A stretch of 64,000 nt of DNA from positions 1 to 64,000 of the forward strand of contig JASDSY010000022.1 of the NCBI GenBank assembly GCA_041441465.1, written 5' to 3'. The position numbers and the translations under genes are program-made. Each line of letters starts with the position of its first letter. Within the stretch, counting starts at the first letter, position 1. This DNA is from JASDSY01 sp041441465 (GTDB lineage Bacteria > Muiribacteriota > UBA9980). The notes below the pieces were generated by a model. The model made no database searches. It saw nothing but the letters and a program-made list of their open reading frames with translations, and was not told where the DNA came from. This document shows positions 63,066 through 64,000 of this stretch, in pieces.

Positions 63066-64000
63066 ATGAAAAGGCATTACAGCCGTTTTTTTTATCCAAC
63101 AGTCATTACTATAATCTTAGCTTTTAACTTTAATATTTGCGCGGCCGGCGAAATTCATAAAGCCGTAAGCAGCGATAATATCGCCGAGATTTCAAGATTA
63201 TTAAAACAAAACCCGGCACTCGCATCGGAAAATGAAAATAATTATTCCAAAAACTTTCCTATACACAAGGTAAAATCCATAGAAGCCGCTAAAATCTTAA
63301 TTGATAATAAAGCCGACATCAATATCGGCGATAAAGACATGGAAACATTTTTACATTCATGTGAAACCGATGAGCTGGCGATTTTTTTTATCGATAACGG
63401 AGCCGACGTGAACGCTCGCGATAAGCGTGGCGATACGCCGTTATTCAATCAAGCCGCTCACGGACGAAAAAATATAGTCGAAGCGCTTTTAAAAAAAGGG
63501 GCCGATGTAAACGCAAAAAATAACGACGGCATTACTCCGTTATTCAGAGCAGCGCTTGCGGGCAATACGGAAATGGCGCAATTTTTAATTTCAAAGGGAG
63601 CGAACGTTAATGCCGGCGATAACAACGGCAGAACTCCGTTATACCTGGCTCGCGAGTCCAAAATGGCCGAATTGCTATTAAAAAATGGCGCCAATCCGAA
63701 AAACGAAACACTGAAATATTCAGACACACCGCTTCATAATTATGACATCAAGCCTGAAGTAATAGGCATACTGGCTAAAAACGGCGTCGATGTGAATGCA
63801 CGGAACAAGTTTGAAAAAACTCCGCTTGAAACAGTAAACAATGTCAAGGCAGCTGAAGCACTTATAAATAACGGCGCTGATATCAACGTGCGCGACAAAC
63901 TTTCAGGCGGCACGCTCCTTCATGACGTAAAAGCGCCGGAAATTGCCGAATTGCTGCTTGCTAAAGGCTTAAGCGTCAACAGCCGGGACAATAAAGGCAA
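63066..64000 (+). CDS. Secreted ankyrin-repeat protein (partial)
   Basis: ATG at 63066 with CGGAG 8 nt upstream; the frame is open to the window end (311 codons). The N-terminus (FFYPTVITIILAFNFNICAA) is a Sec signal peptide, so the repeats lie in the periplasm or outside, unlike the membrane-anchored ankyrin protein at 31-33 kb. Residues about 55 onward are at least eight ankyrin repeats of about 33 residues (DNGADVN, LLKKGADVNAKN, LISKGANVNAGD, LLKNGANPKN). Partner unknown. Confidence 0.85.
   Translation, partial: MKRHYSRFFYPTVITIILAFNFNICAAGEIHKAVSSDNIAEISRLLKQNPALASENENNYSKNFPIHKVKSIEAAKILIDNKADINIGDKDMETFLHSCETDELAIFFIDNGADVNARDKRGDTPLFNQAAHGRKNIVEALLKKGADVNAKNNDGITPLFRAALAGNTEMAQFLISKGANVNAGDNNGRTPLYLARESKMAELLLKNGANPKNETLKYSDTPLHNYDIKPEVIGILAKNGVDVNARNKFEKTPLETVNNVKAAEALINNGADINVRDKLSGGTLLHDVKAPEIAELLLAKGLSVNSRDNKG

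Noticed and set aside
1..64000. rRNA or tRNA genes
   Set aside because: None recognised on reading both strands; a covariance-model scan would be needed to exclude them fully.

Overview
The window reads as a piece of chromosome from an uncultured diderm (Gram-negative-type) bacterium of low to moderate GC. Pointers to an outer membrane are two predicted beta-barrel proteins ending in Phe, a Wzx-type flippase, an O-antigen-ligase-type protein, TatC and many secreted proteins. Housekeeping genes (murA, rarA, xerD, ispH, fabI, fabZ, trxB, a FliA/WhiG-type sigma factor) are clearly bacterial. The phylum cannot be fixed by eye; deep-branching candidate lineages such as Elusimicrobiota, Riflebacteria, Wallbacteria or Muiribacteriota are possible. 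Promoters of TTGACA-17-TATAAT type are easy to see. Starts include ATG, GTG and TTG.

Region by region. (1) 1-9.25 kb, minus strand: an exopolysaccharide/O-antigen operon running from flippase through a secreted AXE1-type esterase, a methyltransferase, a glucuronyl C5-epimerase-like membrane protein, a GT4 glycosyltransferase and an acyltransferase to a second GT4 and a sugar dehydrogenase cut by the window edge. (2) 9.3-17.5 kb: related surface genes on both strands: an Fn3/W-repeat secreted protein, a radical SAM/SPASM protein, asparagine synthetase, UDP-GlcNAc 2-epimerase, a methyltransferase and an O-antigen ligase/polymerase. (3) 17.5-25.3 kb: adenosine deaminase family, TatC, an unusual IspH-UbiA fusion, then FabI, FabZ and a CrtI-like flavoprotein in one minus-strand run, and a CoA-binding protein. 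(4) 25.4-33.6 kb: a 1007-residue secreted protein, a CHASE4 hybrid kinase, a membrane-anchored ankyrin protein and a degenerate receiver. (5) 33.8-40.6 kb, plus strand: murA, then rarA-xerD-outer-membrane protein. (6) 40.6-44.1 kb: a strikingly AT-rich island with three tandem paralogous modules (membrane protein plus TPR-like partner, two of the partners broken), an Imm17-like gene, inverted repeats and a cluster of very strong hairpins. (7) 44.1-52.5 kb, minus strand: histidine ammonia-lyase, a domain-permuted ThrE exporter, a secreted GH13 amylase and a GAF hybrid kinase. (8) 52.7-64 kb: NDP-sugar pyrophosphorylase, a LolD-type ATPase, an outer-membrane protein with a consensus promoter, a trxB-M42 peptidase-flavoprotein-phosphatase-kinase run, the sigma factor and a second, secreted ankyrin protein cut by the window end.

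The best candidate for something undescribed is the island in (6): repeated, diverging membrane-protein genes translationally coupled to TPR-like genes, with a 96-nt identical block shared by two copies, next to an Imm17-type immunity-like gene and with no toxin in sight. It looks like an orphan immunity or surface-conflict array. Other unusual points are the IspH-UbiA fusion, the permuted ThrE, the heparan-type epimerase domain in a bacterial polysaccharide operon, and two leaders (52.7 kb and 28.7 kb) that share short sequence elements.
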